DNA of 64,000 nt from Parahoeflea halophila (GTDB taxonomy: Bacteria; Pseudomonadota; Alphaproteobacteria; Rhizobiales; Rhizobiaceae), in NCBI RefSeq assembly GCF_900220985.1, contig NZ_OCPC01000001.1, positions 474,836-538,835 on the forward strand, written 5' to 3'. Position 1 is the first letter of the stretch; every line of letters starts with the position of its first letter. Positions 63,405-64,000 of this stretch are shown one piece after another. Under the pieces are notes generated by a model. The model worked only from the letters and a program-made list of their open reading frames with translations. It had not been told where the DNA came from and ran no database searches. The translations under genes were made by a program, and so were the position numbers.

Positions 63405-64000
63405 ATGGGCCTGATCAACGTACACAGCTATCTCGCCGGCCAGTGGCTGGCTGCCGATGAGGGCGGCCGCCCCATTGCCAGTGCAGTCACCGGAAAGCCG
63501 CTGGCCATTGCCGGCCGGGCGTCGATCGACACGCAAGCCATGATCGATTTCGCCAAAAAGAAGGGCGGCCCGGCATTGCGCGCCATGAGTTTCCACGACC
63601 GTGCCCGGATGCTCAAGGCACTGGCGCTGGAACTCGGCAAGCACAAGGACGAGCTCTATCACCTCTCCTACACCACCGGCGCCACCAAACCGGACGCAAT
63701 GATCGACATAGACGGCGGTATCGGCACCATGCTGGTCTACGCTTCCAAGGGCCGCCGCGAAATGCCCGATGGCCACATCTATATCGATGGCGAACTGGAA
63801 ATGCTCTCGCGCAATGGCAGTTTCGTCGGCCAACATGTCGCCACCTCGCTTCAGGGCGTCGCCGTCCACATCAACGCCTTCAACTTCCCGGTCTGGGGCA
63901 TGCTCGAGAAGCTCGCGCCCACCCTGCTCGCTGGCATGCCGGCGATCGTCAAGCCGGCCACCGCCACCTGTCATGTTACCGAGCAAGCGGTCCGCCGCAT
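63405..64000 (+). CDS. paaZ: PaaZ, oxepin-CoA hydrolase/dehydrogenase (partial)
   Basis: Start of the bifunctional ring-cleavage protein; 198 residues are visible before the right edge. The N-terminal aldehyde dehydrogenase domain begins VHSYLAGQWLAADEGGRPIA and contains VAVHINAFNFPVWGMLEKLA and the cofactor region PAIVKPATATCHVTE, as in PaaZ. The C-terminal hydratase domain would lie outside. AAAGGGAGAG precedes the ATG. It follows the dehydrogenase gene by 65 bases. Confidence 0.93.
   Translation, partial: MGLINVHSYLAGQWLAADEGGRPIASAVTGKPLAIAGRASIDTQAMIDFAKKKGGPALRAMSFHDRARMLKALALELGKHKDELYHLSYTTGATKPDAMIDIDGGIGTMLVYASKGRREMPDGHIYIDGELEMLSRNGSFVGQHVATSLQGVAVHINAFNFPVWGMLEKLAPTLLAGMPAIVKPATATCHVTEQAVRR

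Overview
The window reads as chromosome of a G+C-rich alphaproteobacterium, most likely a Hyphomicrobiales (Rhizobiales) member related to Hoeflea or the Phyllobacteriaceae. The evidence is the gene families present (Usg, DUF3422, DUF1045, a transglutaminase-like cysteine peptidase of the BTLCP type, PPi-dependent phosphofructokinase, MaoC-phosphate acetyltransferase fusion) and a SoxSVWXYZABCDEF order like that of Paracoccus, Pseudaminobacter and other alphaproteobacterial thiosulfate oxidisers. The genus is an inference. No tRNA, rRNA, CRISPR array, insertion sequence or integrase was seen.

Layout. 1-605: partial phosphonate-associated 2H phosphoesterase-like gene. 1120-3696: molybdate transporter modABC. 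3861-14019: minus-strand sox run, transcribed soxV-soxW-soxX-soxY-soxZ-soxA-soxB-soxC-soxD-soxE-soxF. 14273-16024: divergent soxS and a soxT-like YeeE/YedE transporter, followed by an OmdA-like protein and a SoxH-like metallo-hydrolase. 17808-25977: cysteine peptidase, a two-gene SbcCD/YhaON-like nuclease-ATPase pair, SulP anion transporter and UspA. 26322-28552: PAS histidine kinase and lone receiver. 28734-31538: PPi-phosphofructokinase and MaoC-Pta fusion. 31754-35464: CecR/YbhGFS-like regulated ABC exporter. 35544-41924: acyl-CoA ligase, two SDR-type enzymes, BASS transporter and flavin monooxygenase with a divergent TetR. 42503-44484: groESL. 44579-49519: DUF3422 and a TAXI-type TRAP transporter with DUF1850. 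49881-53493: ArsR/SRPBCC pair, then a class III CoA transferase divergent from a helix-turn-helix/citrate-synthase fusion. 53811-55520: lower-G+C insert with an Abi_C-like gene and a PIN-like nuclease gene. 55877-57889: Crp-family regulator, SDR and VTT membrane protein. 57906-64000: phenylacetate catabolism (paaR, paaK, paaI, paaG, a bifunctional crotonase/3-hydroxyacyl-CoA dehydrogenase, start of paaZ).

How they work together. The sox genes encode a complete periplasmic thiosulfate oxidation complex including SoxCD, a molybdenum enzyme. The molybdate transporter downstream of soxF on the same strand could supply its metal. SoxV, SoxW and SoxS would move reducing power to the periplasm, and SoxT may move sulfur species. 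Two related inverted repeats, in front of soxS/soxV and in front of soxX, are candidate operators, although no soxR lies in the window. The paa genes share a short divergent promoter region holding a PaaR-type operator.

The most interesting parts are the Abi_C-like/PIN-like gene pair (candidate defence or toxin module) beside a small relic of a paaR C-terminus; the HTH-citrate synthase fusion facing a CoA transferase across an inverted repeat; the translationally coupled FMO-BASS-SDR-ligase cluster; a 42-bp perfect palindrome in front of the CecR-like regulator; and an SbcD-like gene with no ordinary start codon.
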